From Luminiphilus sp. (GTDB lineage: Bacteria > Pseudomonadota > Gammaproteobacteria > Pseudomonadales > Halieaceae), in assembly GCA_024638905.1 (NCBI GenBank), contig JAHEJH010000039.1, positions 1 to 6,918 of the forward strand: 6,918 bases of DNA, written 5' to 3'. The notes beneath the pieces were generated by a model. It ran no database searches. It was not told the DNA's origin and saw only the letters and a list, made by a program, of their open reading frames with translations. Shown here one piece after another: positions 5,828 through 6,918 of this stretch (position 1 is its first letter; every line of letters starts with the position of its first letter). A program made the translations under genes and the position numbers.

Positions 5828-6918
5828 ATGCACCACCGCCTGCCCACCCCGTTGCACCGGGTCTTTTCCAGCCTGATCTGCCTACTCCTGATCTGCGGCG
5901 TACTGCTGTCTCCGGGTAGCCGGGCCGTGACCGAGGATCTCAAGATCCCCAACCTGGGCGAATCCAGTACCAGTTTGTTCTCTGCAGACTACGAATATCA
6001 ATTAGGTCGCATGTGGCTGCGGAGCTTCCGGGGGCAGGCACCCCTCCTCAACGATCCGCTGATGCACAGCTATTTGGAAAATCTGGTTTTCGAGCTGGTG
6101 CAGCACAGTGAACTTCAGGACCGCCGCATTGAGCTGGTGATCGTCGACAACCCGACGATCAACGCTTTCGCGGTGCCGGGCGGCGTGATCGGTGTGCACA
6201 GCGGCTTGTTCCAGTACGCTGAAACCGAGGACGAGTTCGCAACGGTCATGGCGCACGAAATCGCGCACCTCAGCCAGCGCCACTTCTCCCGTCGTATGGA
6301 ACTCGCGCAGGAGCAGGGCCCGATGCAATTGGCGGGGCTGTTGGCTGGAGTGCTACTGGCCGCCACCGTCGGCACCGACGCGGGTCTCGCAGCCATGACG
6401 ACCGCGCAGGGGCTCGCCCAGGATGCGCAACTACGTTATAGCCGCGCCAATGAAGCGGAAGCGGACCGGGTGGGACTGCGCACGTTGTACAACGCAGGCA
6501 TGGACCCCTATGCGGCACCGCAGATGTTCGAGCGTATGTATGCCGCCACCCGCTACAGTCAGGGCGACCGCATCCCCGAATTTCTCCGCACCCACCCCCT
6601 CTCTGAAAAACGTATTTCCGACACCCGGGCTCGCGCAATGCAGTATCCGAAGCGCATTCGCGCGGTCAGCCTCGACTACCAGCTGATGCGCGCCCGGGTC
6701 GCCGTTCAGGCCGCGCAAACCCCTGAGGAAGCGGTGGCCAGCTTTCGCTCAGCGCTGGAGGGGGAGTCGCTGTCCCGGGAGGCCACCACCTATGGTCTGG
6801 TGCTGGCGCTGACGGCTGCGGGGCGCGCCGATGAGGCGGCACTGGCGCTAGACAGCATCTGGTCGGGCAACAGTGATCGCATTGAGTACGTGATTGCAGA
6901 TGCTGATATTGATCTGGC
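5828..6918 (+). CDS. bepA: BepA-like M48 zinc metalloprotease with TPR domain (3' end cut by the window)
   Basis: The reading frame is open from ATG 5828 to the right edge: 363 codons, about three quarters of E. coli BepA (487 residues). BepA is a periplasmic protease and chaperone that helps assemble or removes stalled LptD and BAM-linked outer-membrane proteins. The N-terminus is a Sec signal peptide: basic start, leucine-rich core about 16-28, likely cleavage after Ala33 (SRA|VTED). The M48 motif HEIAH lies at 143-147, with Glu209 in NEAEAD as third zinc ligand (66 residues after His143; 65 in E. coli). His256 in LRTHPLSEKR matches His246 of BepA, the plug residue that holds the active site in check. 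From about residue 283 the sequence turns into alanine-rich helical pairs consistent with the C-terminal TPR domain, cut off here. An in-frame TAG at 5816-5818 leaves ATG 5828 as the most upstream start; its ribosome site is weak (TAGAG, seven-base spacer). The divergent PerM-like gene supports orthology with bepA. Confidence 0.93.
   Translation, partial: MHHRLPTPLHRVFSSLICLLLICGVLLSPGSRAVTEDLKIPNLGESSTSLFSADYEYQLGRMWLRSFRGQAPLLNDPLMHSYLENLVFELVQHSELQDRRIELVIVDNPTINAFAVPGGVIGVHSGLFQYAETEDEFATVMAHEIAHLSQRHFSRRMELAQEQGPMQLAGLLAGVLLAATVGTDAGLAAMTTAQGLAQDAQLRYSRANEAEADRVGLRTLYNAGMDPYAAPQMFERMYAATRYSQGDRIPEFLRTHPLSEKRISDTRARAMQYPKRIRAVSLDYQLMRARVAVQAAQTPEEAVASFRSALEGESLSREATTYGLVLALTAAGRADEAALALDSIWSGNSDRIEYVIADADIDL

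Noticed and set aside
6002..6718. Minus-strand and alternate plus-strand frames over the bepA-like gene
   Set aside because: The real plus-strand frame has a signal peptide, HEIAH, NEAEAD and the THPLSEKR motif; the others are shadows.
1..6918. CRISPR array, tRNA/rRNA genes, insertion sequence or toxin-antitoxin pair
   Set aside because: No regularly spaced repeats, no cloverleaf-like or rRNA sequence, and no transposase or small paired genes were seen on either strand.

Overview
The window is chromosomal sequence, most likely from a gammaproteobacterium. The genes are GC-rich (roughly 58-60% by eye), use ATG/GTG starts with Shine-Dalgarno sequences, and encode envelope proteins typical of that class. 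The core arrangement is a BepA-type M48 protease divergent from a small TusA-like protein and a PerM-type (AI-2E family) membrane protein. From memory, this matches the Pseudomonas aeruginosa PA1005-PA1006-PA1007 neighbourhood and the adjacent perM/bepA pair of E. coli. A marine Cellvibrionales/Halieaceae-like lineage is plausible, but the sequence alone cannot fix it.

Layout: positions 1-233 hold no convincing gene. This is an AT-rich stretch with three inverted repeats and one promoter-like element. Positions 234-5702 carry four genes on the minus strand, in transcription order: tusA-like (5702-5463), AI-2E/PerM-like permease (5446-4379), M16A insulinase/pitrilysin-like lipoprotein (4356-1411) and FMN-dependent alpha-hydroxy-acid dehydrogenase (1388-234). 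The gaps are only 16, 22 and 22 bases, and each of the three downstream genes has a Shine-Dalgarno-like sequence, so they read as one operon. A 125-base divergent control region (5703-5827) separates it from a plus-strand BepA-like M48 protease that starts at 5828 and runs off the right edge.

The locus carries two zinc metalloproteases of opposite motif type: HEXXH in the M48 protein and inverted HXXEH in the M16 protein. Both have export signals, and the M16 protein also has a lipobox with Gly at +2, consistent with an outer-membrane-anchored lipoprotein. A shared role in envelope proteolysis is an inference. How the TusA-like sulfur carrier, the permease and the flavin dehydrogenase fit together cannot be read from the sequence. 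I see no CRISPR array, RNA gene, insertion sequence or clear intrinsic terminator, and I found no wholly new system. The most notable points are the lipoprotein form of the M16 protease, its place in the conserved bepA/tusA/perM locus, and the structured AT-rich left end.
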